Source: Pseudomonadota bacterium
Lineage (GTDB): Bacteria > Pseudomonadota > Gammaproteobacteria > Steroidobacterales > Steroidobacteraceae
Length of the DNA stretch: 64,000 nt
Reading direction: 5' to 3'
Assembly: GCA_023433465.1 (NCBI GenBank)
Contig: JAEZCR010000207.1
Span: 1 to 64,000 of the forward strand
Position numbers and translations under genes: made by a program
The notes under the pieces: generated by a model
The model's input: the letters and a program-made list of their open reading frames with translations, nothing else
The model's database searches: none
Told to the model about the DNA's origin: nothing
Shown here: positions 1 through 9,054 of the stretch, piece after piece
Layout of the letters: each line of letters opens with the position of its first letter
Position numbering within the stretch: the first letter of the stretch is position 1

Positions 1-306
1 CTTCTCCCGGCTTTTCCGTGCCAGGCACCCTCTTCAGAAACCGGGAAAACTTCACGCTTTCCCTGGACTCGGGGAAGTCCCCGTTGCGGACCGATGGCGG
101 CCGGGTGAGACTCAGCGCTCCTGCACAAGAACAAGCGGCCCGAAGCGCACGTAAGAGGCGCCGGGCCGACAACCTCGGGGACGATGTGAAGCTTTCATTC
201 CACCTGCCGGCGACCTTCGCCACGATGTTCGCGCTCGCGGCCGGCCTGCTCCTCGGCTACATCCAGTAATTCGCAAGGCGGCCTTCATTGCGCCAAACTG
301 GGCGCG
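1..306. other. Leading intergenic region with a palindromic REP-like core
   Basis: No convincing gene lies here. Positions 18-28 form the palindrome GTGCCAGGCAC, flanked by CCCGG (6-10) and CCGGG (41-45), which looks like a REP-type hairpin. A GTG-started mini-ORF at 186-269 would encode 27 residues with a hydrophobic stretch (FATMFALAAGLLLGYIQ) before a TAA stop and has a GGGGA just upstream. It could be a one-helix membrane peptide, but nothing beyond hydrophobicity supports it. Confidence 0.3.
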
Positions 307-1272
307 ATGACGCGCAGCAGCCTCCTCATCATCGCGGGACTCGCGGCAATCGCCGGGGCGTCCTTGTTGTTCGTGTCGCGCGATGCGCCGCTACCGACGG
401 GCGGCGCGCTCCCGCAGCCGTCAAGCACCGAACGCGCGGCCGCACCGCAAGCCGCATCGACGATGGATGGCTTCGGACAGCCGGCTGCCGGTTCGCCCGC
501 GAGCAGCGCACCCGCGGCGATCCGCGTGCGGCCGCCCGATCCCATGGCCGCGAACTTCGCCGCGACCGATGATCTGCTGGCCTTCGTCGAAGGAATCCAT
601 CCGACCGCGGAGGCCGGCGATGGCGCGGCGGCCTATTACATGTTCCGTGCGCTGGACCGATGCCAGACCGAATACGGAATGCGCTTCGGCGGCGGCCGGC
701 GCGAGCGCCCGTTCGACGATGTCCTGGCCGATCCGAGCGTCGTGAGCCAATACGGCGAAGCGGACCTGCGCAGGATCTACGGTCAATGCCAGCGCCTGCG
801 TGAATCCGACCTCGCGCGCCTCGGCCCGATGGACGACTGGCTCCTGAAGGCGGCCGACGCCCGCTACCCGCGGGCGCAGGCCGAGTTGGCGCTGCACCTC
901 GTGAATGGCACGACGGGAACCCAGGACCCCGAGGCGCTCGAAAAGGCGCGCGAGCTGGCGCGCGCTGCGCTGGAATCCAAGGATCCGGCGGTCTTCGTGC
1001 CGGTGAGCTCGGTCATCGGTCGCCTCACCGAAGGCAATGCGGACCGCGACGCGAGCTGGTTCGTCGCCGCGTGCCAGCGCGGATTCGACTGCAGCCCGGG
1101 CTCCGAGATGACCCGGATCGTCTGCCGCTTCGACACGAACTGCCAGCCTTACGAGTCCAGTCTCGACCTGCTACGGCGGCACTCCGGCAACGACTTCGAC
1201 GCGATCGAGCGCGGCGCGCGGGAGATCAACGCGGCGATCGACGCGGGCCGGTTCGACGAGCTCGGCCTGTAA
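307..1272 (+). CDS. Hypothetical membrane-anchored or exported protein, 321 aa
   Basis: I do not recognise a family. Residues 5-23 form a hydrophobic segment (LLIIAGLAAIAGASLLFV) that could be an uncleaved signal anchor. A Pro/Ala/Ser-rich linker follows to about residue 80, then a mostly helical domain. The middle (around ARYPRAQAELALHL) looks like a Sel1/TPR-type repeat but is too degenerate to call. Several Cys residues in the C-terminal half (for example CQRGFDC and CRFDTNC) would suit disulfides in the periplasm. It stands alone, with no close neighbour on its strand. The start is the first Met after the spacer. Confidence 0.6.
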   Translation: MTRSSLLIIAGLAAIAGASLLFVSRDAPLPTGGALPQPSSTERAAAPQAASTMDGFGQPAAGSPASSAPAAIRVRPPDPMAANFAATDDLLAFVEGIHPTAEAGDGAAAYYMFRALDRCQTEYGMRFGGGRRERPFDDVLADPSVVSQYGEADLRRIYGQCQRLRESDLARLGPMDDWLLKAADARYPRAQAELALHLVNGTTGTQDPEALEKARELARAALESKDPAVFVPVSSVIGRLTEGNADRDASWFVAACQRGFDCSPGSEMTRIVCRFDTNCQPYESSLDLLRRHSGNDFDAIERGAREINAAIDAGRFDELGL

Positions 1273-1450
1273 CGCGGGTAGGAAACCGCCGCACGCGCGT
1301 TCTCACGCGCGCGCAATACACGCGGCCTTCGCGACTTGTTAGGGTGCATCACCTCGGAAGGGCCGGCCAGACGAGTTCCCAACGAACTCCTCACAAGCTC
1401 ATCACAGCCGCTGAGTTTCCCGGAACGTTCTGGCCGGTCGTCCGGGGCTC

Positions 1451-1651
1451 TCACTTGCGGAACAGCCAGAGGATCAGCGAGACCACCCCGCTCACGATCA
1501 GCATCGTGGTCAGCGGGAAGAAGAACTTGAATCCCGGACGGTCGACGACGAAGTCGCCGGGCAGGCGGAACAGCGGCAGCTTCGACAACGGCTTCCATGC
1601 GAGGCCGACGATGACGACCAGCACGCCGATGATGACGAGCGTTCGATTCAT
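1451..1651 (-). CDS. DUF2905-family small inner-membrane protein
   Basis: A 66-residue protein starting MNRTLVIIGV. It has two hydrophobic helices (about 3-19 and 44-62) separated by a loop with the LPGDF signature typical of DUF2905. Family members are about 65-75 residues, so it is full length. The Met at 1651 is preferred over an upstream in-frame Met at 1681 because the extra ten residues are polar and lie outside the family fold. Function is unknown. It is divergent from the secreted glycosidase gene that begins at 1763. Confidence 0.8.
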   Translation of the reverse strand: MNRTLVIIGVLVVIVGLAWKPLSKLPLFRLPGDFVVDRPGFKFFFPLTTMLIVSGVVSLILWLFRK

Positions 1652-1762
1652 GGCGTCATTGTGCCTCGCGGAACAGGGCACGGCGCCCCGGGCGGCGCAA
1701 CAGACGCCGGTTCGCGGCGTTCCCCCACACCGGCGCGCGCCGGGCTAGACTCCGGCGCACTC

Positions 1763-3094
1763 ATGAAAACAAGAAACCTCGCGGCACTCACCTGCATCCT
1801 CCTGACCACCTTCCTCGCCGCGCCCATATCGGCCGCCGAAAAACAATCCGGCTTCGTGGTCGTGAAGGGGCGCCAGTTCCAGCTCGACGGCAAGCCTTAC
1901 TACTTCGCGGGCGCGAACATGTGGTACGGCATGTATCTCGGCTCGCCAGGCCCGACCGGCAATCGCGCGCGCCTCACGAAAGAGCTCGACCTGCTCGCTG
2001 CGCAGGGCGTGGACAACCTGCGCGTGCTGGCCATCTCCGAGGCGAGCACGCTCAAGCGCGCGGTGACGCCGGCGGTCATGCAGCAGCCGCGCGAGCTCGA
2101 CGAAACGTTGTGGCAGGGCCTCGATTTCCTGCTGGCCGAAATGGCGAAACGCGACATGAAGGCCGTTCTCTACCTCAACAACTTCTGGCAGTGGTCGGGA
2201 GGAATGTCGCAGTACGTCGCCTGGTTCGGCGGCGAGCCCGTGTCCGTGATCGATCCGGACCTCACGGGCGACTGGAACAGGTTCATGGACAACTCGGCCG
2301 CGTTCTATCGCGAACCGAAGGCGCAGGAATCGTTTCGTCATGCGATTGCGAAGCTCGTTGGGCGCAAGAACACCGTGAACGGCCGACGCTACGACGACGA
2401 CCCGACCATCATGTCCTGGCAGCTCGCCAACGAGCCGCGCCCCGGCAGCGATGCGAACGCGAAGCCGCACTTCGACGTGTTCGTGAAGTGGGTGGACGAG
2501 ACCGCGGGCTACATCAAGAGGCTCGCGCCGAAGCAGCTCGTGAGCACGGGCAACGAAGGCTGGATGGGCACGGCGGGCGATCGCGAGCTGTTCACGAAAT
2601 CGCACGCGACACAGAACGTCGATTACCTGACCTATCACATGTGGGCGCCCAACTGGGGCTGGTTCGATCCGAAGGACGCCGCCGGCACACACGAAGGCGC
2701 GTGGCGGAAGATGCAGGACTATCTGGACTGGCACATCGACGAGGCCAACAGGATGGGCAAGCCCATCGTGCTCGAGGAGTTCGGCATCAATCGCGACGAC
2801 GGATCCTTCTCGCCGACGGCGGCGACCACGTGGCGCGACAACTTCTACGAGCAAATCTTCCTGCTGGTGTCGCGCCGCGCCGCCGCCGGCGACGCGATCG
2901 CCGGATCAAACTACTGGGCGTGGGGCGGCGCGGGCCGCACGGCGAACTCGGACTTCATGTGGAAGGCGGGCGACGATTTCGTCGGTGATCCGCCGCAGGA
3001 GCCGCAGGGGCTCTACTGCGTGTTCGACTCCGACGCGTCGACCAACGAGATCATCGCGGTGCACGCGCGGAATATGATCCGGTTGCGGAAGTAG
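1763..3094 (+). CDS. Secreted GH5-family glycoside hydrolase, beta-mannanase-like
   Basis: The 443-residue product has a signal peptide (MKTRNLAALTCILLTTFLAA, cleavage near AAPISA-AE), so it is exported. The (beta/alpha)8 hydrolase domain shows the clan GH-A hallmarks: WQLANEP with Glu224 as acid/base and LEEFG with Glu339 as nucleophile. YHMWAPNWGWF and NYWAWGGAGR are aromatic substrate-cleft segments, as in endo-beta-1,4-mannanases (GH5_7). Length and order fit a single-domain enzyme without a carbohydrate-binding module. The exact substrate (mannan or glucomannan) is inferred. The 3' end overlaps the convergent kinase gene by 44 bp. Confidence 0.85.
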   Translation: MKTRNLAALTCILLTTFLAAPISAAEKQSGFVVVKGRQFQLDGKPYYFAGANMWYGMYLGSPGPTGNRARLTKELDLLAAQGVDNLRVLAISEASTLKRAVTPAVMQQPRELDETLWQGLDFLLAEMAKRDMKAVLYLNNFWQWSGGMSQYVAWFGGEPVSVIDPDLTGDWNRFMDNSAAFYREPKAQESFRHAIAKLVGRKNTVNGRRYDDDPTIMSWQLANEPRPGSDANAKPHFDVFVKWVDETAGYIKRLAPKQLVSTGNEGWMGTAGDRELFTKSHATQNVDYLTYHMWAPNWGWFDPKDAAGTHEGAWRKMQDYLDWHIDEANRMGKPIVLEEFGINRDDGSFSPTAATTWRDNFYEQIFLLVSRRAAAGDAIAGSNYWAWGGAGRTANSDFMWKAGDDFVGDPPQEPQGLYCVFDSDASTNEIIAVHARNMIRLRK

Positions 3095-5576
3095 CGGCCG
3101 ACGCGTCGGCGCGGGTCCACCGCTCGACGGTATTGCGCAACGCCGTCAGCGAGAACGGTTTGGCCAGGTAATCGTCCATGCCGGCCGCGACGCAGGCCTC
3201 GCGGTCTCCGGGCATCGCGTTGCCGGTGAGCGCGATGATCGGAACGCGCCGGCCCGCACCCTCCGCCGCGCGGATCGCGCGCGCGGCCGCGAGCCCATCC
3301 ATCACGGGCATCTGGCAATCCATGAGAATCAGGTCGAGGTCCGGATCCGCCGCCGCGGCCTGCACGCCTTCCTTGCCGTTGCACGCCGTCGCGACGTTGA
3401 AGCCCATCATGTCGAGCATCGCGCGCGCCATCTCCTGGTTCACCGCGTTGTCCTCGACCACGAGCGCACGACCGCGCGAGCCGCTCACCGGCAGCGCGCG
3501 CATGCGCGTGCTCTGCGCCGTGTCCGGCACGGCTTCGAGCAGGCTGGGTGTGCACAGTGGTTTGACGATGCCGCGATTCGCGCCGGCCGGCGCATTCGCT
3601 TCCGCGTCGGGTGGCAACAGCAGCACGATTTCCACCGCGCGCGGACCGGCGGCGGCCCGCAGGCCGCTCACCGCCTGCTCGATCTTCGCGGTGGCGTTGC
3701 AGTCGAGAATGACGCGGATGCGGCTGATGTCCGGGCCGAAATCCCGCAACGCCTCGATGGCGTCGATCGGCGAGTCCACGCCGATCACCTGCGCGCTGAT
3801 CGCCGCGACGGTATCGCGCACGGCGTCGCGGATGAGCGGGTGCAGACCCACGATGACGGTTCCAACACTCGCCGCACTTTCCGTCCCGGGTGTCGCGGCA
3901 GCCGCGGCGGGGTTCACGCCGGCGGGAATACGGAACGAGAACCGGCTGCCACGGCCGGGCTCGCTCTCGAGCCCCATGGTGCCGGACATGAGATCGACCA
4001 GTTGCCGGCTGATCGCGAGCCCGAGGCCCGTGCCGCCGAACTTGCGCGTGATGCTGCCGTCCGCCTGCTCGAACGCCTCGAAGATGCGCTGCTGCTCCGA
4101 GGCGGCGATGCCGACGCCCGTGTCGGTGACGCTGAATTCGAGCAGGCACGCGGTCGAGTCGTCAGGCACCACGGCGACCGCGAGCAGCACGGCGCCCGAG
4201 TCGGTGAACTTGACCGCGTTGTTCACGAGATTGCCGAGCACCTGCCGCAGCCGGGCCGCATCGCCATGGATGACCCCGGGCGCGTCGCGCGTAATGTGCG
4301 CGGCAAGCTCGATGCCCTTGGCATGTGCGCGCGCGCTGAACAGTCCTACCACCTGTTCGATCTCGCGGCGCAGCTCGAACGGCCCGGTCGAGAGCTCGAG
4401 CTTGCCGGCCTCGGCCTTCGACAGGTCGAGCACGTCGTTGATGAGTGTAACCAGCGCCTCCGCCGACGACTTGAGCGTGCGGACGAAGCGCCGCTGCCGC
4501 GCGTCGAGCGCGGTGTTCTCGAGGAGCGATGCCATTCCGACCACGCCATTGAGCGGCGTGCGCAACTCGTGGCTCATGTTCGCGAGGAAGCGCGACTTCG
4601 CCTGCACGGCGGCTTCCGCCGTCGCGCGCGCGCGTTCGAGGATCGCGCTGTTGCGTTTCTGTTCGGAGATGTCGGTGACGACCGAGGCGATGCCCGTGAT
4701 GGCGCCGTCCTCGGCGAGCAACGGCGTCTTCGCCACGATGACGTCGTAGGCCCTGCCGGCGATGTCGTGGACCACGGTCTCGTAGCGCAGCGGCTTGCGG
4801 GTTTCGAACACCGTGTCGTCGGTGGCGCGGTGATTCTTGTTGCGCACCTGGCGCAGGTCGGAGTCGAGTAGTTTGCCCACCATCTCCTCGCGCCGTATGC
4901 CGACCATTTTCTCCCACGCCGCGTTGACCATCGTGACGCGACGCTCCGCGTCGCGGATCACCACCGGCAGCGGCAACGTCTCGAGCAACGCCTGCATGAC
5001 GCGCAACGTGTTCGACAGCGCGCGTTCGAGCTGCTTGCGCTCGGTGATGTTCGCGTGCGTGCCGGTCATACGCGTGGCGCGGCCCTGTTCATCGCGCTGG
5101 GTGACGTTGCCGTAGGTTTCGATCCACACCCAGCGGCCGTCGGCGTGCCGGACGCGGTGGCAGTTCTGGAACATGGGCGACAGGCCGCGCAGCGCATCGC
5201 GCGTTGCCTGCGTGAAACCGGGGAGATCGTCCGGATGCACCAGCGGCACGAGGTCCTTGATCGGCCAGACGGTGTCCTTCTCCTCCCGGCCCACGAATTT
5301 CGCGTAGGTGCGGTCGACGAACAGGTTGCCGCTGAAGATGTCCCAGTCCCACAGGCCCAGGTTGGACGCTTCCACCGCGATTCGCAGGCGCTGCGCATTG
5401 GCGTCGTGCGCGTCGCGCGCCTGCTGCGCATGCTCGATGAGCGCAAGGCATCCGCGGCGCAGGGTTCCAGGGTCGATCGGGGCGCCCGCGCGCAGGCCGG
5501 CCAGCAGGCCGTCGAATTCGGGCGCGCCAGCCAGGCCGAAGGCCTGCGCCAGTTGATTCTTCAGTTCAGGGTTCAC
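3051..5576 (-). CDS. PAS-containing hybrid sensor histidine kinase/response regulator
   Basis: An 841-residue soluble hybrid kinase with no transmembrane segment. Two PAS/PAC domains (about 60-185 and 190-310) precede a HisKA domain with His336 in SHELRTPLNG. A HATPase_c domain follows, with N box (NLVNNAVKF), G1 (DTGVG) and G2 (GGTGLGLA). Next is a degenerate receiver-like segment in which no normal phosphoacceptor is obvious, then a canonical receiver with Asp753 in LMDCQMPVMDG and the conserved Lys in LAKPF. It presumably senses a cytosolic cue through PAS and passes phosphate to its own receiver. No phosphotransfer partner is encoded nearby. The target is unknown. Confidence 0.9.
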   Translation of the reverse strand: MNPELKNQLAQAFGLAGAPEFDGLLAGLRAGAPIDPGTLRRGCLALIEHAQQARDAHDANAQRLRIAVEASNLGLWDWDIFSGNLFVDRTYAKFVGREEKDTVWPIKDLVPLVHPDDLPGFTQATRDALRGLSPMFQNCHRVRHADGRWVWIETYGNVTQRDEQGRATRMTGTHANITERKQLERALSNTLRVMQALLETLPLPVVIRDAERRVTMVNAAWEKMVGIRREEMVGKLLDSDLRQVRNKNHRATDDTVFETRKPLRYETVVHDIAGRAYDVIVAKTPLLAEDGAITGIASVVTDISEQKRNSAILERARATAEAAVQAKSRFLANMSHELRTPLNGVVGMASLLENTALDARQRRFVRTLKSSAEALVTLINDVLDLSKAEAGKLELSTGPFELRREIEQVVGLFSARAHAKGIELAAHITRDAPGVIHGDAARLRQVLGNLVNNAVKFTDSGAVLLAVAVVPDDSTACLLEFSVTDTGVGIAASEQQRIFEAFEQADGSITRKFGGTGLGLAISRQLVDLMSGTMGLESEPGRGSRFSFRIPAGVNPAAAAATPGTESAASVGTVIVGLHPLIRDAVRDTVAAISAQVIGVDSPIDAIEALRDFGPDISRIRVILDCNATAKIEQAVSGLRAAAGPRAVEIVLLLPPDAEANAPAGANRGIVKPLCTPSLLEAVPDTAQSTRMRALPVSGSRGRALVVEDNAVNQEMARAMLDMMGFNVATACNGKEGVQAAAADPDLDLILMDCQMPVMDGLAAARAIRAAEGAGRRVPIIALTGNAMPGDREACVAAGMDDYLAKPFSLTALRNTVERWTRADASAATSATGSYSARAPR

Positions 5577-5686
5577 TGGTCTCCACTCTCACCTGACAGT
5601 TTCGGCACGGAGCCTGATTACTGAGGGGGCGGACTGTGCGGCGGGTCACACTGCGCCGGGACCCAGCATAAGTAGAGTGGAGCGGC

Positions 5687-5887
5687 ATGCCATTTCCGGA
5701 ACAGCCAGTGCCGCCGGGAACCGATCGTCGTGCGATGCCAAGGCATCTGCGCGACGGCGAGCATGAGCTTTCCGCGCAGGAAACCTTCGCCGGCGTCGAT
5801 GACCCGGCGCCATCGCGCAGACGGGGGTGGCTGTTGTGGATCTCGCTAACGGCGCTCGCCGGCGCGGTCGCGTGGTTGTGGGCCTGA
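5687..5887 (+). CDS. Small single-helix membrane protein (hypothetical)
   Basis: A 66-residue ORF with a polar N-terminal half, a short basic RRRG patch and a C-terminal hydrophobic helix (WLLWISLTALAGAVAWLW). This is the layout of a tail-anchored membrane microprotein. It stands alone between the divergent kinase gene and the convergent SMP-30-like gene. No family recognised. The composition matches neighbouring genes, so it may be real, but there is no independent support. Confidence 0.35.
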   Translation: MPFPEQPVPPGTDRRAMPRHLRDGEHELSAQETFAGVDDPAPSRRRGWLLWISLTALAGAVAWLWA

Positions 5888-5954
5888 CGAAACGAAAACG
5901 GGACGCCGCCCGGGCGAAGCCCCGCTCCCGGAATTCCTCCCCGTCCCTAACTAA

Positions 5955-6803
5955 TCACTCGACCTTGAAGGCGATGACCGTATTCCTGAAGAAGGTCGGC
6001 GCGTAGACCGTCCTCGTGGCCGGATCCCAGCCGATGTCGGCAGTGCGGATCGCATCGGGCTTGCCGTCGAACACGAGCTGCTTCTCGCCGTTCGCGGGCA
6101 CGTACCAGATCGCGCCGCCCCACGCGGACACGAGGAAGTCGTCGCCGGCCACGTTCTCCAGTCCGTCGACGCCGCCGGGCATGTCCTTCGCGAGCACGGT
6201 GAGCGTCTTGTCCTTCTCGACGCGGCTGAGCGCGTTGTCGTCGAGCACGTACAGTGCACCCTTGTGAACGTACAGGCCGTTGGGCCCCTTGAGCACCTTC
6301 TCGTCGAGATGGACCGAAGGTTTGCCGTCCTTCACGACCCAGACCTTGCGGCCTTTCGAATCGGAGACGTACAACGTGCCGCCGTCGTTCACGATGTCGT
6401 TGAGCTGCACGCCGTCCGGGATCGCGATCTTCTCCCTGACCTTGCCCGCGTCGATGTCGATCACCCATACGCCGCCGGCGTCGGGCACGTATAAGAACCT
6501 GCCGTCGTCCGATTGCGCGAGGCCCTTCGGCGCATCGAGGCCGGTGATCCATTCGGCCGCGATGACCTTGCCGTCGAGTCCGACCTTGGCGATCGAGCCC
6601 TTGCCGTCCGCCGCCCACGGCTCGCCGTCGATGTTGGAGACGTAGAGCACCTTGCGTCTCGCGTCGAATCGCACGCTTTCCGGTACCTTGAGCGATGCGT
6701 CGGTTTCCCAGAGTTTCGTGAGCTTGTGAGGGCCCTGTTCGCCTTGGGCGTGGGCGGAGGCGATCATCGCAAGAGCGCTCAACGCGGCGAGGATTTTCGT
6801 CAT
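5955..6803 (-). CDS. Secreted SMP-30/gluconolactonase-like beta-propeller protein
   Basis: A 282-residue protein with a signal peptide (MTKILAALSALAMIASAHAQ). Repeats of the type VLYVSNIDG, FLYVPDAGG, TLYVSDSKG and ALYVLDDN mark the blades of a six-bladed propeller of the SMP-30/NHL superfamily. Family members include lactonases and strictosidine-synthase-like proteins, often metal dependent. The real substrate cannot be read from the sequence. It is probably periplasmic. The gene is monocistronic. Confidence 0.75.
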   Translation of the reverse strand: MTKILAALSALAMIASAHAQGEQGPHKLTKLWETDASLKVPESVRFDARRKVLYVSNIDGEPWAADGKGSIAKVGLDGKVIAAEWITGLDAPKGLAQSDDGRFLYVPDAGGVWVIDIDAGKVREKIAIPDGVQLNDIVNDGGTLYVSDSKGRKVWVVKDGKPSVHLDEKVLKGPNGLYVHKGALYVLDDNALSRVEKDKTLTVLAKDMPGGVDGLENVAGDDFLVSAWGGAIWYVPANGEKQLVFDGKPDAIRTADIGWDPATRTVYAPTFFRNTVIAFKVE

Positions 6804-6885
6804 GAGATCACGTCCTGCGTGGAAGGGACGGGGAGTATAGTCGCGCCGCTTTGCGGGTTGCCACCCGCCTGACTATGCTGCGCGC

Positions 6886-7500
6886 ATGGCCGTCACGTCA
6901 TTGTTTCCTACACATGTGTACACCGCGAATCTCGCGCGCGGCGCGTCGGACCTGAATTCGCGCCTGCTGCGCGAATGCCGCCAGCTCGCGATCGAGGACG
7001 GCGGTGGCCGTGCCTGGTCTGCCACTAACTATCCCGGCGGCTACACGTCCTACAACTCGCTGGCACGCATGCACACCATGTCTCCGACCTTCGCCGCGCT
7101 CGAAAGACGCATCGATGCGCACGTGCGCAAGTTCGCGCGCGCTCTCGATTTCGATCTCGCGGGACGCAAGCTCACCATGACCGACTGCTGGGTGAACGTG
7201 ATGACGCGTCAGGTCGTGCACGGGCTGCACCTGCACCCGCTCGCGACGCTGAGCGGCACGTACTACGTGCGCACGCCGCGCGGCTGCTCGGGCATCAAGT
7301 TCGAGGATCCGCGGCTCGATCGCTTCATGGCGGCGCCCCCGCGCAAGACGCGGGCGCGGCGCGAGAACAAGTCCTGGGTGACGATCCCCGCGGAGCAGGG
7401 CCGGCTCGTGTTGTTCGAGAGCTGGCTGCGCCACGAGGTGGCGCCCAATCCGACCGAGGCCGAGCGGATCAGCATCTCGTTCAACTACTCCTGGTTCTAG
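6886..7500 (+). CDS. Putative 2OG-Fe(II) oxygenase (TIGR02466-type)
   Basis: A 204-residue protein opening with MAVTSLFPTHVYTANL, the typical start of the TIGR02466 family. The motif HGLHLHPLATLSGTYYVRTP carries the candidate Fe(II) His residues. SWLRHEVAPNP supplies the second His, and RISISFNYSW closes the jelly roll, with Arg as probable 2-oxoglutarate ligand. Phage-encoded and bacterial homologues share this layout, but their substrates are unknown. It is divergent from the SMP-30-like gene. Confidence 0.8.
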   Translation: MAVTSLFPTHVYTANLARGASDLNSRLLRECRQLAIEDGGGRAWSATNYPGGYTSYNSLARMHTMSPTFAALERRIDAHVRKFARALDFDLAGRKLTMTDCWVNVMTRQVVHGLHLHPLATLSGTYYVRTPRGCSGIKFEDPRLDRFMAAPPRKTRARRENKSWVTIPAEQGRLVLFESWLRHEVAPNPTEAERISISFNYSWF

Positions 7501-7524
7501 CCAGCGGTTCCGGCCGGCGGGACT

Positions 7525-8139
7525 TCAGGCCAACGCCTGCTGGATCTGGGCGATCGCGCGGCTCCATGCGCCCGCGTCTATCAACGTTACGAATGCCAGC
7601 CCCGTCAGCGCGCCGTCGAGATGCGCGTCGTGGTTGATGCGGCCGCGCGAGTTCTTCGCCGCCCACCACGTGTAGGCGAGATAACCGAACGCGAACAATA
7701 CCGCGGGAATCCCGAGCACGAAGTACAGGTACAGCATCTGGGTCGGGTAGTAGAGGATGTACGCGAACAACACGCCCAGGATCGCGCCCGATGCGCCGAG
7801 CGAGGCGTAGTCGGGATTGTTGCGATGTTTGTACACGGTGCCGAGGCTGCTGATCACGAGCGTCACGAAGTACAACAACGCGAAGCGCACGGAGCCGATC
7901 GTGTACTCGAGCGTCGGCCCGAAGAAATACAGCGTGAGTCCGTTGAACAGCAGGTGCGTGAAATCGGCGTGCACGAACCCGCACGCGACCACCGGAAAGT
8001 AGTCGCCCTTGCGCACCGTGTAGTAAGGCCGCAGCAAACAGCGTTCGATGATGCGTTGATTGACCTTGAGGCCGAGCAGGCTCACGGCGATCGTGACGAT
8101 CAGGATGGTGTAGGAAACCGGGGCCAGCGCGAATTCCAT
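7525..8139 (-). CDS. Rhomboid-family intramembrane serine protease
   Basis: A 204-residue polytopic membrane protein. Catalytic features are visible: Ser117 in GASGAILG, His173 in NHDAHLDG, and the conserved Asn in LLFNGLTLYFFG that stabilises the oxyanion. The HADFTHLLFN segment is the usual rhomboid helix-2 entry. It cleaves transmembrane substrates within the bilayer, but the substrate is unknown. A GAGGTGAG ribosome-binding site sits just upstream. It starts 3 bp after the stop of the upstream alpha/beta hydrolase gene, so the two are probably co-transcribed. Confidence 0.85.
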   Translation of the reverse strand: MEFALAPVSYTILIVTIAVSLLGLKVNQRIIERCLLRPYYTVRKGDYFPVVACGFVHADFTHLLFNGLTLYFFGPTLEYTIGSVRFALLYFVTLVISSLGTVYKHRNNPDYASLGASGAILGVLFAYILYYPTQMLYLYFVLGIPAVLFAFGYLAYTWWAAKNSRGRINHDAHLDGALTGLAFVTLIDAGAWSRAIAQIQQALA

Positions 8140-8142
8140 GTC

Positions 8143-9003
8143 TCACCTCGCCTTCGTCAGGCCGCGGTCCTCCAGCCATTCGGCCAGCCGCGCCGGCCAG
8201 TTCCTGATGCTCACGTACTGCGAACGCTGGCCCATGTTGAAAGCGTGTTTGCCCTGCGTGTAGATGTGCGTCTCGATGGGCGCGCGCGCCGCGTGGTACC
8301 TGGCCGTGAGATCGAACATCACGTTCGCGACGTATTCGTCGTCGGCCGCGCCGAGCAGGAACAGCGGCGGGGCATCGCGCGGAATCTCCTTCGGAATGCC
8401 GAGCGGGCCGGGATAGATGAGGATCTGGAAATCCGGCCGCGCGCTCACGCGCTCGACGGGGTCCGCGGCGGACGCGTCGCCGGCGACGGGTGGATAGGCG
8501 ACCAGCGCGGCGACTTCGCCGCCCGCCGACCAGCCCATCACGCCGATGCGTTGCGGATCGATGCCCCACTCGGCGGCGCGCGCGCGCACTGTGCGCATCG
8601 CGCGACGGATGTCCTCGGCGGTGTTCTCGATGGTGTAGTTCGATCCCGGCTCGCGGAACAGGCGGTACTTCAGCGCGAACGCGGTGATCCCGAGGCTGGC
8701 TAGATACTGCGCGGGCTCGACGCCCTCCGGGTTGAACACGAGCTCACGATGGCCACCGCCCGCCGCGACGATGACCGCGGTGCCGTTCGCCTTTCCCGCG
8801 GGAGGTGCGAACAGGGTCAGCGAAGGGTTGTGGATGTTCTTGTACCACCAGTCCTTGTGCTGCTCGGGCTCGTCGCGTCGCGACTCGAACCCGGGCGCGC
8901 CGTTCTCCCAGAGCGGGATGACCTGCTGCGAATGCGCGAGGTTGCAGAGGAGGGCGCTTGCGATGAGTTGCGCGGCGAGGCGCGCGAGCCGGGTTTCGTG
9001 CAT
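8143..9003 (-). CDS. Secreted alpha/beta hydrolase (esterase of the xylan-esterase-like group)
   Basis: A 286-residue protein with signal peptide (MHETRLARLAAQLIASALLC). The hydrolase core has the oxyanion segment VAAGGGHRELV and the nucleophile elbow GWSAGG with Ser159. A distal DDEY and a C-terminal His in QGKHAFNMGQ complete a credible Ser-Asp-His triad. The family includes carbohydrate acetyl esterases and feruloyl-esterase-like enzymes. Its opening motif IPLWENGAPG is characteristic of this group. The Met at 9003 is preferred over 9021 because it starts the signal peptide. It is followed 3 bp later by the rhomboid gene. Confidence 0.8.
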   Translation of the reverse strand: MHETRLARLAAQLIASALLCNLAHSQQVIPLWENGAPGFESRRDEPEQHKDWWYKNIHNPSLTLFAPPAGKANGTAVIVAAGGGHRELVFNPEGVEPAQYLASLGITAFALKYRLFREPGSNYTIENTAEDIRRAMRTVRARAAEWGIDPQRIGVMGWSAGGEVAALVAYPPVAGDASAADPVERVSARPDFQILIYPGPLGIPKEIPRDAPPLFLLGAADDEYVANVMFDLTARYHAARAPIETHIYTQGKHAFNMGQRSQYVSIRNWPARLAEWLEDRGLTKAR

Positions 9004-9029
9004 GGGCGCGCACGATGCCACATCCGGGC

Positions 9030-9054
9030 AAAAAAAAGCCCCGCAATGCGGGGC
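9030..9054 (-). terminator. Strong intrinsic terminator
   Basis: Read on the minus strand this is a perfect 7-bp GC-only stem (GCCCCGC / GCGGGGC) with a 3-nt loop followed by eight T residues. It lies upstream of the hydrolase gene and downstream of a region with no ORF. It therefore must terminate a non-coding minus-strand transcript from the 9055-9320 area. Confidence 0.85.

Noticed and set aside
18..269. 83-residue ORF at the window start
   Set aside because: Most of it reads through a palindromic repeat; only the last 27 codons could be real, and even those are weak.
1300..1320. Hairpin CGCGCGTTCTCACGCGCGCG as a terminator
   Set aside because: No T-tract on either strand and poor loop; random GC palindromes are common at this base composition.
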